Positions 33,992 to 42,104 of a DNA stretch of 52,273 nucleotides are shown piece by piece. The DNA is from CAYUTA01 sp964447605 (GTDB lineage: Bacteria; Bacillota; Clostridia; Christensenellales; CAG-138). A program made the position numbers and the translations under genes. Below the pieces are notes generated by a model that saw only the letters and a list, made by a program, of their open reading frames with translations, did not search any database and had not been told where the DNA came from. Where the stretch lies: contig CAYUTA010000016.1 of assembly GCA_964447605.1 (NCBI GenBank), positions 1 to 52,273 of the forward strand, read 5' to 3'. Numbering within the stretch: the stretch's first letter is position 1; each line of letters begins with the position of its first letter.

Positions 33992-36163
33992 CTATCGGTT
34001 CATGCGGTAGACCTCGTCTACGCACTTGAGCTTCTTCAGATTGCGGATAATGACGTTGAGCTGTTCGGTATTCGTCACGTCAAACGTCATTTCAACCACA
34101 TACTTCCCATCATGCGCCGGCGTGCCCGTAATGCCCCGGATGCTCACGTTCATGCCGGACAGCTGCGCTGAAATATCAGAGATCACGCCCGGCCGGTCGT
34201 CCGCGTGAATCTGTACGGATGCATTGAACGAGCTTGCTGCGTTGATCGCCCACGCAACCTCAATGATGCGGTCGATATCGCTGCGCAGGTTTCCCACGTT
34301 CGGGCAATCCGCGCGGTGGACGGATACGCCGCGGCCGCGCGTAATATAGCCGATGATCTCATCTCCCGGCAACGGGTTGCAGCAGTTGCCAAAACGCACC
34401 GCCATACCCGGGTCGCCCTTGACGATAATGCCGTTGACCGGTACATGCGTCCTGCTCGTTTCCTCATGCTCGCCCTGCTGTATGCGCGCGGCAAGCTCGT
34501 CGGCTTTGGCCTCCTTTTTCGCCAGATCCATGAGTTTATGCAGCACTTGGCCGGAAGAAATGCCGCCGAAACCGATTGCCGAATACAGGTCGTCCAGCCC
34601 CGCCATGTGCAACCGCTTGAGCAACACGTTATAATACTCGGATTTCAGCAGCATGGTCAGCTTCTGCCCCTGCCGCTTTGCCGAATCCTCCAGCATCTCG
34701 CGCCCGCGCTGGATGTTCTCCTCTCGGTTTTCCTTTTTGAACCACTGCCGGATTTTGTTGCGCGCGGACTGAGTTTTGACAATTTTAAGCCAGTCGCGGC
34801 TCGGCCCCGTCTGACCGGCCGACGTAACGATTTCAACCATATCGTTGGTTTTCAGCTTGTAGTCAAGTCGTACCAGCGAGCCGTTGACCTTGGCGCGCTG
34901 CGCATGGTGGCCGATATTGGTATGGATGCGGTAGGCAAAGTCCAGCGGCGTGCTGCCCTTGGGAAGGTCGATGATTTCGCCGCGCGGCGTGAGCACAAAC
35001 ACGTATTCGCCAAGAAAGTCTTTGAGAATGTTTTCAACGAACTCCTTGCTGTCCTCCGTCGTGTCCTTTGCCTCCACAACCTGGCGAAGCCAGCTCGTCT
35101 TTTTGTCCAGCAGGCTCTGTACGCTGCGTCCCTCCTTGTACATCCAGTGCGCCGCAATGCCGTATTCCGCCGTTTCGTGCATCTCCTTGGTGCGGATCTG
35201 CACCTCGAACGGAATCCCGTTCGGCGCAAGCAGCGTCGTGTGCAGCGAGCGGTACATGTTTGGCTTCGGCGTGGCGATATAATCTTTAAACCGGCCCGGC
35301 AGCGGCCGCCAGCCCGCGTGAATCACGCCCAGCGCGGCATAGCAGTCGTTAACGGTATCCACGATCACACGGATTGCGATGAGATCATAAATCTCATTGA
35401 TGCCGGTTCCGTTTCTCTGCATCTTGCGGTACACGCTGTACAGATGCTTGGGCCTGCCGCTGATGGCGGCCTTGATACCCGCGTCCTCCAGCTGGACTTC
35501 AATGATGCGCTTTGCATCGTCCAGCGTTTCCTCGCGCGCCTTCTGCTGCTGGTTGAACTGGCGTTTGATGTTCTCATACTCGTCCGGCATAAGATACATA
35601 AACGAAAGATCCTCCAGCTCGCCCTTGATGGCTCCCATGCCGAAGCGGTGCGCCAGCGGCGCATAAACTTCCAGCGTTTCCTTGGCTTTGCGCGCGCGTT
35701 TGAACGGCGTGCAGTAGGCGATCGTCCGCATGTTATGCAACCGGTCCGCCAGCTTGATAATCACCACGCGTACATCCGCCGCAATTGCCAGAAAGAGCTT
35801 GCGCAGGTTTTCGGCCTGCTCCTGCTTTTTGGTAATGTACGTTTGCTTGCCGGAGATGGTCAGCTTGGTTACGCCGTCCACGAGCTTGGCGATATCCGCG
35901 CCAAACTCCTTTTCAATCATTTCAATGGTAATGCCTTCGCCGTCCTCAACCGTGTCGTGCAGCAGCGCGGCCGTTACGCTCTCGGCGTCCATGCCAAGCC
36001 CCATCACAATGCCCGCGACAGCCTCCGGGTGCGTATAGTAGGGTTCGCCGGACTCGCGCCGCTGATCTTCATGCACGGCTTTTGTAAAGTCCACCGCCTT
36101 TTGAAACCGCGCCGTCTGCTCCGGATTATATTTTTCGGCAAAATCTGCAACCAGCTTGTCCAT
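33992..36163 (-). CDS. relA: Bifunctional (p)ppGpp synthetase/hydrolase (RelA/SpoT homologue)
   Basis: This 723-residue stringent-response enzyme starts with the HD hydrolase domain, whose metal residues are intact (YYTHPEAVAG, LLHDTVEDGEG, KLADRLHNMRT). The synthetase domain follows (RPKHLYSVYRKM, IYDLIAIRVIV, GRFKDYIATPKPNMYRSLHT), then TGS (YVFVLTPRGEIIDLPKG), a zinc-finger/helical region (CCNPLPGDEIIGYITRGRGVSVH) and a C-terminal ACT domain. Both activities should therefore be present. The ATG at 36163 follows AAGGAGG by 7 nt; the GTG two codons earlier is less likely. A strong inverted repeat separates it from apt. Confidence 0.96.
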   Translation of the reverse strand: MDKLVADFAEKYNPEQTARFQKAVDFTKAVHEDQRRESGEPYYTHPEAVAGIVMGLGMDAESVTAALLHDTVEDGEGITIEMIEKEFGADIAKLVDGVTKLTISGKQTYITKKQEQAENLRKLFLAIAADVRVVIIKLADRLHNMRTIAYCTPFKRARKAKETLEVYAPLAHRFGMGAIKGELEDLSFMYLMPDEYENIKRQFNQQQKAREETLDDAKRIIEVQLEDAGIKAAISGRPKHLYSVYRKMQRNGTGINEIYDLIAIRVIVDTVNDCYAALGVIHAGWRPLPGRFKDYIATPKPNMYRSLHTTLLAPNGIPFEVQIRTKEMHETAEYGIAAHWMYKEGRSVQSLLDKKTSWLRQVVEAKDTTEDSKEFVENILKDFLGEYVFVLTPRGEIIDLPKGSTPLDFAYRIHTNIGHHAQRAKVNGSLVRLDYKLKTNDMVEIVTSAGQTGPSRDWLKIVKTQSARNKIRQWFKKENREENIQRGREMLEDSAKRQGQKLTMLLKSEYYNVLLKRLHMAGLDDLYSAIGFGGISSGQVLHKLMDLAKKEAKADELAARIQQGEHEETSRTHVPVNGIIVKGDPGMAVRFGNCCNPLPGDEIIGYITRGRGVSVHRADCPNVGNLRSDIDRIIEVAWAINAASSFNASVQIHADDRPGVISDISAQLSGMNVSIRGITGTPAHDGKYVVEMTFDVTNTEQLNVIIRNLKKLKCVDEVYRMNR

Positions 36164-36271
36164 GCGCACACCTCCTTCCGCTCTGCGCCAGGCCGATGCA
36201 GTGCCGCCCGCACCGGCGTGGCGAAACTGCCTGTAAAACCGTTTCCAGGTTTCAGCCTTCCATATTCAGCG

Positions 36272-36300
36272 AAAAATCAACGGAGAACCGTTGATTTTTT
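36272..36300 (-). terminator. Perfect inverted repeat between apt and relA
   Basis: AAAAATCAACGG (36272-36283) and CCGTTGATTTTT (36288-36299) form a 12-bp stem with a 4-nt loop and a T-run on either strand. It is a good intrinsic terminator for apt. relA would then need its own promoter between 36271 and 36163, where I see no clear boxes, so partial readthrough is likely. Confidence 0.7.
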
Positions 36301-36316
36301 ATGGGCATACCCGTTC

Positions 36317-36832
36317 TTAAAATTTCATTACGGACTGCACATCGTAGCCCGCGAGCGGTTTTCGGCCGTCAAACTCGCTGGCAAGCTCGATTGCGAAGCG
36401 TACGCCGACGATAATACCGCCCGCCTGCTCAACAAGCCGCAGTGTGGCGAGCGCCGTCCCGCCGGTCGCCAGCAAATCGTCGGCAAACACAACGCGCTGC
36501 CCGGGCTGAATCGCATCCTCATGGATTTCCAGCACATCCAAACCGTACTCAAGGCCATATTCGTAACGCATGGTTTTGCAGGGCAGCTTGCCGGGCTTGC
36601 GCGCAACGACAAACCCTGCCTTCAGGGCATAAGCAAGCGCCGATCCGATCACAAAGCCGCGCGCCTCCGGCCCGATTACAAGATCCACCTCACGGCCGGC
36701 CAGCGATGCGGCAATGGCATCGATCAGCGCGGGATATGCCTCCTTGTCTTTGAACAGCGTCGTGATATCGCGAAACAGCACGCCCTTGATCGGAAAATCC
36801 GGGATGTTGCGAATTCTGGTGGTGAAGTCCAT
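36317..36832 (-). CDS. apt: Adenine phosphoribosyltransferase
   Basis: This 171-residue purine salvage enzyme converts adenine and PRPP to AMP. It begins with the family opening (IRNIPDFPIKGVLFRDITTL) and has VIGPEARGFVIG, RKPGKLP and the PRPP-binding motif VVFADDLLATGGTA (about residue 117). The length is exactly that of the family. TAGGAGGCGTACCC precedes the ATG. It lies between recJ and relA, a conserved neighbourhood in Bacillota. Confidence 0.97.
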   Translation of the reverse strand: MDFTTRIRNIPDFPIKGVLFRDITTLFKDKEAYPALIDAIAASLAGREVDLVIGPEARGFVIGSALAYALKAGFVVARKPGKLPCKTMRYEYGLEYGLDVLEIHEDAIQPGQRVVFADDLLATGGTALATLRLVEQAGGIIVGVRFAIELASEFDGRKPLAGYDVQSVMKF

Positions 36833-36848
36833 GGGTACGCCTCCTAAA

Positions 36849-38885
36849 TTATTGTTTCCTTGCCGTCGACAGCCGGCGGTACAACGCGCTTTTTTCCAGG
36901 GAGGTCGAACTGATCTGCACGCAGGGTTTCATGCAGTCGTGCGCCGCATCCAGTTCAAAAAAAGCGAGCTGCTTAAAAATCAGCAGTGCAATCAACTCCC
37001 TTGCCGGGTACGACGCGGCCAGCGCGTGCGGCGATTGCGGCGCGCCCGACAGGGCCGCCTGCCACACGGCGTATATACCGCGCAGCTCCTCCTTCGTGCA
37101 AAAGGCCGCATCGACGCCGTATGCCGAAAAATACCATTCGGCAATTATAGCATCCATACCGCATTCATTATACACGGACTTGCAAAAAATTGCATCAAAA
37201 AGTTTTTTTGCTTCGTCTGCGGGTTCCATTGCCACAAAGTACAGCTCCGCCGTTTCCCTGTCGCGAAAGCGGTTGACCGCGGGCCGCGCAACGATATCGT
37301 ACGCGTCCCGCTCGGAGAGCGAATCCGCCAGTCCGCCCCTGCGAAACGCAACCAGCCGCAGATCTGCGCCGTTTTGCACCGCGGTCGCGGACAGATGCGC
37401 GCCGTCCTTGCCCATAGCGGCTATGTTTTGCAGCGTCACATTCTGAAACAAAAACGCCGGCTCCGGATTGCCCTCGCCAAAGGGAGCAAGCCGGTTCAGT
37501 TCGCGCACCTGCCCGACTGGCAGCAGTTCCAGCGCCACGGCTTCTTCATAACCATACCTGGGTACAAAGCTGCTTTCATCATACGCATCCATCGCCAGCA
37601 GGAACGCCTCGCAAAACGGAGCGAAATTCTCCTGCAAAAGCGTGATTCCAGCGGCGCGCGCATGCCCGCCAAAGCGCACGAAGTAGCGGGAGAGCTTCGA
37701 CAGCTCGGCATACAGGTCAACGCTCTCCGGGCTGCGGCCCGAGCCGGTGAGCACGCCGTCCTTCTCGGAAAACAGGATGACCGGCCGGTGATGCGTTTCG
37801 CAAAGCCGCGAGGCCACGATTCCCGTCACGCCCGGGTTCCACCCTGCACGGCGGGCCAGCAACGCCCGCCGCGACCGGTCCATCTGCTTTAGCGCCTCTT
37901 CGGCAATCCCGCTCTCCGCGCCGCGCCGCGCCGTATTATCCGCGTCCAGCTCCTGGGCAAGCGCCGCTGCGGAAGCTTCGTCCGCGCTGAGCAGCAGCTC
38001 CACGCCGCGCATGGCGTCCCCCATGCGGCCGGAAGCGTTCAGCCGTGGCGCGACCAGAAACGCGATCGTCTGCTCGCTTACTGGCTGGCCGTTCTTCCAG
38101 CCCGCCGCCGCCAGCAGCGCCCGCAGGCCGGGAAACTCCGGCACATATCGCAGGCCCTGCGCAACGATAGCGCGGTTTTCACCCAACAGCGGCACCACGT
38201 CGGCAACCGTCGCCACGGCGGCCAGCGCAAGGTGAAAGCGATGGTCGCCCTCCGGCAAGAGCGCCTGCGCCAGCTTGAGCGCAACGCCCGCGCCGCAAAG
38301 ATGCGGGTTGGGATACTCCGAATCCCTGCGCTTACCCGACACGATGGCGCAGCATTCCGGCAGCGCCGCGCCGATGCTGTGATGGTCGGTTACAATCACG
38401 TCCATGCCGAGATTGCGGCACAGGGCGATTTCATCGTGCGCGCTCACGCCGTTATCGACGGTGATCAGCAGCCGGACGCGCGCCACGGCAAGCTTGCGCA
38501 CGGCCTGCGCGTTCAGTCCATAGCCCTCGCTGTGCCGCAACGGGATATACCGCAGTACCCGGCCGCCAATAAATTCGAGCGTACGGATTAAAATTGCGCT
38601 TGCACAGATGCCGTCCGCGTCATAGTCGCCATATACGCAGATCAGTTCGTCATGCGCGAGCGCATGGCAAATACGCACGACCGCTTCGGGCATATCCGGC
38701 AGCGCCAGCGGATCGTGCAGCGGCTCGTCAAGCGGATGCAGAAACGCCTTTGCCTGCTCCGGCGCAGCGATTCCCCTGCGGAACAGCGCACGCGCCGTCA
38801 GCGCCGAAACGCTCTGCTCACGGCAAATGGCTTCCACCGCGCTTTCATCGTATGCTCCCGGATACGTCGAATAGAAACTGCTCAT
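36849..38885 (-). CDS. recJ: Single-stranded-DNA-specific 5'-3' exonuclease RecJ
   Basis: This 678-residue enzyme acts in recombination and mismatch repair. The DHH phosphoesterase motifs are intact: VYGDYDADGICAS (about 82), TVDNGVSAHDE, VIVTDHHSIG (about 165), then a GxxGVALKLA region and the DHHA1 part with GRSPESVDLYAEL and FGGHARAAG. The C-terminal ~150 residues are variable, as usual. The ATG at 38885 overlaps the scfB stop by 4 nt (ATGA); an upstream in-frame start lies inside scfB and is rejected. Confidence 0.94.
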   Translation of the reverse strand: MSSFYSTYPGAYDESAVEAICREQSVSALTARALFRRGIAAPEQAKAFLHPLDEPLHDPLALPDMPEAVVRICHALAHDELICVYGDYDADGICASAILIRTLEFIGGRVLRYIPLRHSEGYGLNAQAVRKLAVARVRLLITVDNGVSAHDEIALCRNLGMDVIVTDHHSIGAALPECCAIVSGKRRDSEYPNPHLCGAGVALKLAQALLPEGDHRFHLALAAVATVADVVPLLGENRAIVAQGLRYVPEFPGLRALLAAAGWKNGQPVSEQTIAFLVAPRLNASGRMGDAMRGVELLLSADEASAAALAQELDADNTARRGAESGIAEEALKQMDRSRRALLARRAGWNPGVTGIVASRLCETHHRPVILFSEKDGVLTGSGRSPESVDLYAELSKLSRYFVRFGGHARAAGITLLQENFAPFCEAFLLAMDAYDESSFVPRYGYEEAVALELLPVGQVRELNRLAPFGEGNPEPAFLFQNVTLQNIAAMGKDGAHLSATAVQNGADLRLVAFRRGGLADSLSERDAYDIVARPAVNRFRDRETAELYFVAMEPADEAKKLFDAIFCKSVYNECGMDAIIAEWYFSAYGVDAAFCTKEELRGIYAVWQAALSGAPQSPHALAASYPARELIALLIFKQLAFFELDAAHDCMKPCVQISSTSLEKSALYRRLSTARKQ

Positions 38886-40210
38886 GCGTTTTCTTTCAGG
38901 TAAATGCCGATGGCGCATTCAAGGCGCTTTTTCATCAGCAGGCAACTCATTTCATGCGGCTGGTCCAGCGCGCCGCCATAGAGACAGGCGTTGGCCATAC
39001 AGCCGCCGCTGCAATAATATCTGGCCCAGCATTTTTTGCACGCTTTCTTCGTGCAGACATTACAATCGGCAAACCGTGCGCGCAGCGTTTCATCCAGCGC
39101 GCCGTTGCCCACGTTGCCAAGCCGCCATTGCGTAAGCCCGACGAATTGATGGCATGGGTAGATATCCCCCTCCGGCGTAACCGCGACATACTCGGTACCC
39201 GCGCCGCAGCCATTGATCCGCTTCCGCAGGCACGGGCCGCCCTCAGGATCAAACATAAAGTGGAAAAAGTTCAGCCATGTATCCTTTTGCCTGCGCGCTT
39301 GCAGATAATAGCTCGCCAACGCGTCATATTCGGCGCAGATACGCGCGTAATGCTCCGGCAGGATGGCGTATGGGCTGTCGTCACTCAGCACGACGGGTTC
39401 AATGGAAATCTGATTAAAACCCTGCGCGCACAGCGCTTGGACGTCCTGCATAAAATCCAGGTTGTTACGCGTAAACGTTCCACGCACATAATATTCCCTG
39501 TCGCCCCGTCCGGCAATGAGGTTTTGCGCATTTTTCAAAATGAGATCGAACGAGCCCTTTCCGTTGGCCGTGGGCCGCAGCGCGTCATGAATCTCTTTGC
39601 GTCCATCCAGGCTGATTACAACATTGAACATCTCGCGGTTGATAAACGCAATTGCGTCATCGGTCAGCGCAACGCAGTTGGTGGTCATGGTAAAATGAAT
39701 GACCTTGCCGTAACGCCGCTCCAGCTCGCGCCCATAGGCGACAAGCCGCTTACAGACGCCTAAATTCATCAGCGGCTCTCCCCCAAACAGATCCACCTCA
39801 AGATGCTTGCGCCCCTTGCTGGCCCGCATCAGGAAATCAAGCGCCCGTTTGCCCGTTTCCAGCGGCATGAGCAGGCGCTGTCCGTGGAAATCTCCCGTAG
39901 CGGCAAAGCAGTATTTGCAGCGCAGGTTACAATCGTGCGCGACATGCAGGCACATGGACTTGATCGCCGCGCCGCCGGCAGCGGCGGGCGCTTCCAGCGG
40001 CATAGCATCCAGGCTACCGGACCGCCGCAGCGCATCCAGTTCCGCAAGAATTTCTTCAATTTCCGCACGCGGCAGCGCACAATCATTGGGCGAAGCCCCG
40101 CTTTCAATCGCCTGCACAACCGCAAGCGTTGCGTCGTCCACAGTATGGATTGCGCCGCTTTCCACGTCCAGCAGGACGTGGATATCCTCAAATCGAAACG
40201 AATGGATCAA
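38882..40210 (-). CDS. scfB: SCIFF maturase, radical SAM/SPASM protein
   Basis: This 442-residue enzyme modifies the SCIFF peptide encoded upstream, forming a Cys-Thr thioether in the characterised case. The radical SAM cluster cysteines are Cys94, Cys98 and Cys101 (CNLRCKYC). FGGEPLMNL and SLDGRKEIHD follow, and the C-terminal SPASM region has many cysteines (NGCGAGTEYVAV, CNVCTKKACKKC, YYCSGGCMANAC). I chose a TTG start at 40210 because GGGGGAGG lies 5 nt before it and the resulting MIHSFRFEDIHVLLDV is the usual N-terminus (peptide-binding RRE-like part). The ATG-less 45-residue upstream extension is not family-like. It overlaps recJ by 4 nt. Confidence 0.93.
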   Translation of the reverse strand: MIHSFRFEDIHVLLDVESGAIHTVDDATLAVVQAIESGASPNDCALPRAEIEEILAELDALRRSGSLDAMPLEAPAAAGGAAIKSMCLHVAHDCNLRCKYCFAATGDFHGQRLLMPLETGKRALDFLMRASKGRKHLEVDLFGGEPLMNLGVCKRLVAYGRELERRYGKVIHFTMTTNCVALTDDAIAFINREMFNVVISLDGRKEIHDALRPTANGKGSFDLILKNAQNLIAGRGDREYYVRGTFTRNNLDFMQDVQALCAQGFNQISIEPVVLSDDSPYAILPEHYARICAEYDALASYYLQARRQKDTWLNFFHFMFDPEGGPCLRKRINGCGAGTEYVAVTPEGDIYPCHQFVGLTQWRLGNVGNGALDETLRARFADCNVCTKKACKKCWARYYCSGGCMANACLYGGALDQPHEMSCLLMKKRLECAIGIYLKENA

Positions 40211-40387
40211 TGGTACCTCCCCCAGCCGGTTCCTTCCTGAATCCGTGGCCATACAAGTCTGAAGCAGGTCTACATGGTCCGTTTCAGCACTGTCCGCCGC
40301 CCAAAACATACCCGCACCGCCGCCCCTCGCCTTCAGCCGGCCCAAAATCCGCTAGCCAGTCCGGATAATCCGCCCGAACAAGCGCAA

Positions 40388-40408
40388 AGGCCGCATTGCA
40401 TACGGCCT
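40388..40408. repeat. Hairpin repeat, copy 1
   Basis: AGGCCGCATTGCATACGGCCT: AGGCCG pairs with CGGCCT over a 9-nt loop. It differs from copy 2 at one of 21 positions (T for C). Confidence 0.7.
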
Positions 40409-40594
40409 CGGACTGTTGAAAAAGTGGTACAACCGGCTTGGCCCGCCAATTCCGCACAAACATATGCGGGAGAATTCTAAAATCCGTCATTTACAGCGAC
40501 ATGCGCGGTGACACGTCCCATGCGGCAAGGCCGACAGACGATGCAATCGTCCGCGGCAAACGGCTGCATGCAAAACTCTGCCGCAAAACGGTTC

Positions 40595-40622
40595 CCGCCG
40601 GCAAACCGCGGTTTGCCGGCGG
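40595..40622. repeat. 28-nt perfect palindrome
   Basis: CCGCCGGCAAACCG and its reverse complement form an uninterrupted inverted repeat centred between 40608 and 40609. It could be a protein-binding site or part of a repetitive extragenic element with the flanking hairpins. Confidence 0.7.
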
Positions 40623-40630
40623 CCTAACAG

Positions 40631-40651
40631 AGGCCGCATCGCATACGGCCT
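40631..40651. repeat. Hairpin repeat, copy 2, just downstream of scfA
   Basis: AGGCCGCATCGCATACGGCCT, extended by CAG/CTG to a 9-bp stem (40628-40654). It stands about 20 nt after the scfA stop on the minus strand and may act as a processing site or partial terminator giving more scfA than scfB message. It has no T-run. Confidence 0.6.
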
Positions 40652-40671
40652 CTGCTGCGGTCACCGTTTGA

Positions 40672-40815
40672 TTATTTATCTTCCTTTGCGCACTTCTGGT
40701 TTGCAACCGTGCAGGATGTTTTGCAGGCGGACTGGCAGCTTGCCTGGCACTCGCCGCACGCGGTTTTCTGATCGGCCCGGATGCAGGGCTGTACAGCGGT
40801 TTGAATATGCTTCAT
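40672..40815 (-). CDS. scfA: SCIFF peptide (six-cysteine ranthipeptide precursor)
   Basis: This 47-residue precursor of the widespread clostridial SCIFF ranthipeptide begins MKHIQTAVQP. The cysteine-rich core has Cys20, 23, 27, 31, 35 and 42 in the family spacing, including the very conserved SACKTSCTVANQKC. A seventh cysteine, Cys11, lies in the leader. GGAGGGAAACGAGC directly precedes the ATG. The maturase gene scfB follows 461 nt downstream on the same strand. The mature product is probably exported or acts as a signal; its role is not established. It is shorter than most gene-calling cut-offs and easy to miss. Confidence 0.96.
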   Translation of the reverse strand: MKHIQTAVQPCIRADQKTACGECQASCQSACKTSCTVANQKCAKEDK

Positions 40816-40859
40816 GCTCGTTTCCCTCCGTTCGATTTCTTTTCTCGTTCAAATATAAT

Positions 40860-40888
40860 AGTATACCAGCATTTTTCCTACAGCGCAA
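40860..40888 (-). promoter_or_regulatory. Promoter of scfA, inside the end of ackA
   Basis: On the minus strand TTGCGC (40888-40883), a 17-nt spacer and TATACT (40865-40860) would begin RNA near 40853. The -35 box lies in the last codons of ackA, and there is no terminator between, so ackA transcripts may also enter scfA. Confidence 0.55.
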
Positions 40889-42089
40889 GCGCAGCCGTGT
40901 CGCGCGCAATGGTCATTTCCTCGTCGGTCGGGATGACGTACACGCGCACCCGGCTTGCCGGCGTGGAAAGCTCGACCTCCTCGCCGCGCGGGCAGGACTC
41001 ATTGTAATTAAAATCCACATCCACTCCAAGATATTCGAGGCCGGACAGAATCATCCTCCGCATGGCGCGGTCATTCTCGCCGACGCCGGCAGTGAACACG
41101 ATTGCGTCCACGCCGCCGAGCGTCGCCGCATACGCGCCGATGAACTGCTTGACCTTATACGCAAAAATCTTCAGTGCAAGCGCCGCGCGCCCGTTTCCTT
41201 TTTCCGCCGCAGCGGTAAGGTCGCGAAAGTCGCTCGATACGCCCGAAACACCGAGCATACCGCTCCTTTTATTCATGTAAGTATCCATTTCCTTCGGGGT
41301 CATGCCCGTGCGCTCCATCAAAAACGGCAGGATGGCCGGGTCGATGCTGCCGCACCGCGTACCCATCGGCACGCCCTCAAGCGGCGTAAGCCCCATCGAG
41401 GTATCGGCACACCTGCCGCCCTTGACGGCGGACAGACTGGAGCCGTTGCCCAGGTGACAGGTGATCACGCGCGTGTCCTCTTTTTTCATGCCGAGCGCCT
41501 CGAGTTTTCCGACGGCGCGGCCGGACACATAGCGGTGAGACGTGCCGTGGAAGCCATAGCGGCGGACGCGGTGCTTTTCATACGCCTCATACGGCAGGGC
41601 ATATATGAACGCTTCCTTCGGCATGGCCTGTCCCCAGGCGGTATCGAACACGGCGACCATCGGCACGCCCGGCATGGCGGCCATACAGCCGCGGATGCCC
41701 ATCAGGTTTGCCGGATTGTGGAGTGGCCCGAGCGGAATGCACTCCTCAATAGCCGCGAGCACCTGCTCGTCAATGAGCACGGGCTTGGAATACTTCTCCC
41801 CGCCGTGGAGCACGCGATGCCCAACGGCCTTGATGGAGCTCATATCGGAAATTACGCCGATTTTGGAATCCGTCAACACCTTGAGCACCATTGTAATGGC
41901 GGCCTCGTGCGTCGGCATGGGCGCTTCTTCCTTATGCTCTTCCCCACCGGTGGGCCTATAGCCGATGAACGAGCCTTCGATGCCGATGCGCTCGCAATTG
42001 CCCTTTGCAATGACGGTCTCACCGTCAATATCGATCAGCTGATATTTCAGCGATGAACTGCCCGCGTTGATAACAAGAATATGTGTCAT
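40878..42089 (-). CDS. ackA: Acetate kinase
   Basis: This 403-residue enzyme interconverts acetyl phosphate + ADP and acetate + ATP, the ATP-forming end of acetate fermentation. ASKHA-fold motifs: VINAGSSSLKYQL at the N-terminus, VGHRVLHGG (about 90), DTAWGQAMP, RRYGFHGTSHRYV (about 176), HLGNGSSLSAV, GTRCGSIDP and TAGVGEND. The length is standard. It starts 15 nt after pta on the same strand, forming the usual pta-ackA operon. Confidence 0.97.
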   Translation of the reverse strand: MTHILVINAGSSSLKYQLIDIDGETVIAKGNCERIGIEGSFIGYRPTGGEEHKEEAPMPTHEAAITMVLKVLTDSKIGVISDMSSIKAVGHRVLHGGEKYSKPVLIDEQVLAAIEECIPLGPLHNPANLMGIRGCMAAMPGVPMVAVFDTAWGQAMPKEAFIYALPYEAYEKHRVRRYGFHGTSHRYVSGRAVGKLEALGMKKEDTRVITCHLGNGSSLSAVKGGRCADTSMGLTPLEGVPMGTRCGSIDPAILPFLMERTGMTPKEMDTYMNKRSGMLGVSGVSSDFRDLTAAAEKGNGRAALALKIFAYKVKQFIGAYAATLGGVDAIVFTAGVGENDRAMRRMILSGLEYLGVDVDFNYNESCPRGEEVELSTPASRVRVYVIPTDEEMTIARDTAALAL

Positions 42090-42104
42090 AATGGTTCCGG
42101 CTCC

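Larger units (their letters stand above)
40211..40671. other. Hairpin-rich gap between scfA and scfB
   Basis: I see no convincing gene in these 461 nt. They contain two nearly identical hairpins (40388-40408 and 40631-40651) and a 28-nt perfect palindrome (40595-40622). Short open frames on the minus strand (40284-40490, 40491-40706) lack ribosome sites and known features. Confidence 0.6.

Noticed and set aside
34205..36847. An 880-codon plus-strand open frame across relA and apt
   Set aside because: It is antisense to two certain genes, has no family features and arises from GC-rich codon use.
40284..40490. 68-codon minus-strand frame between scfA and scfB
   Set aside because: It has no ribosome site and runs through hairpin repeat copy 1, with no recognisable features.
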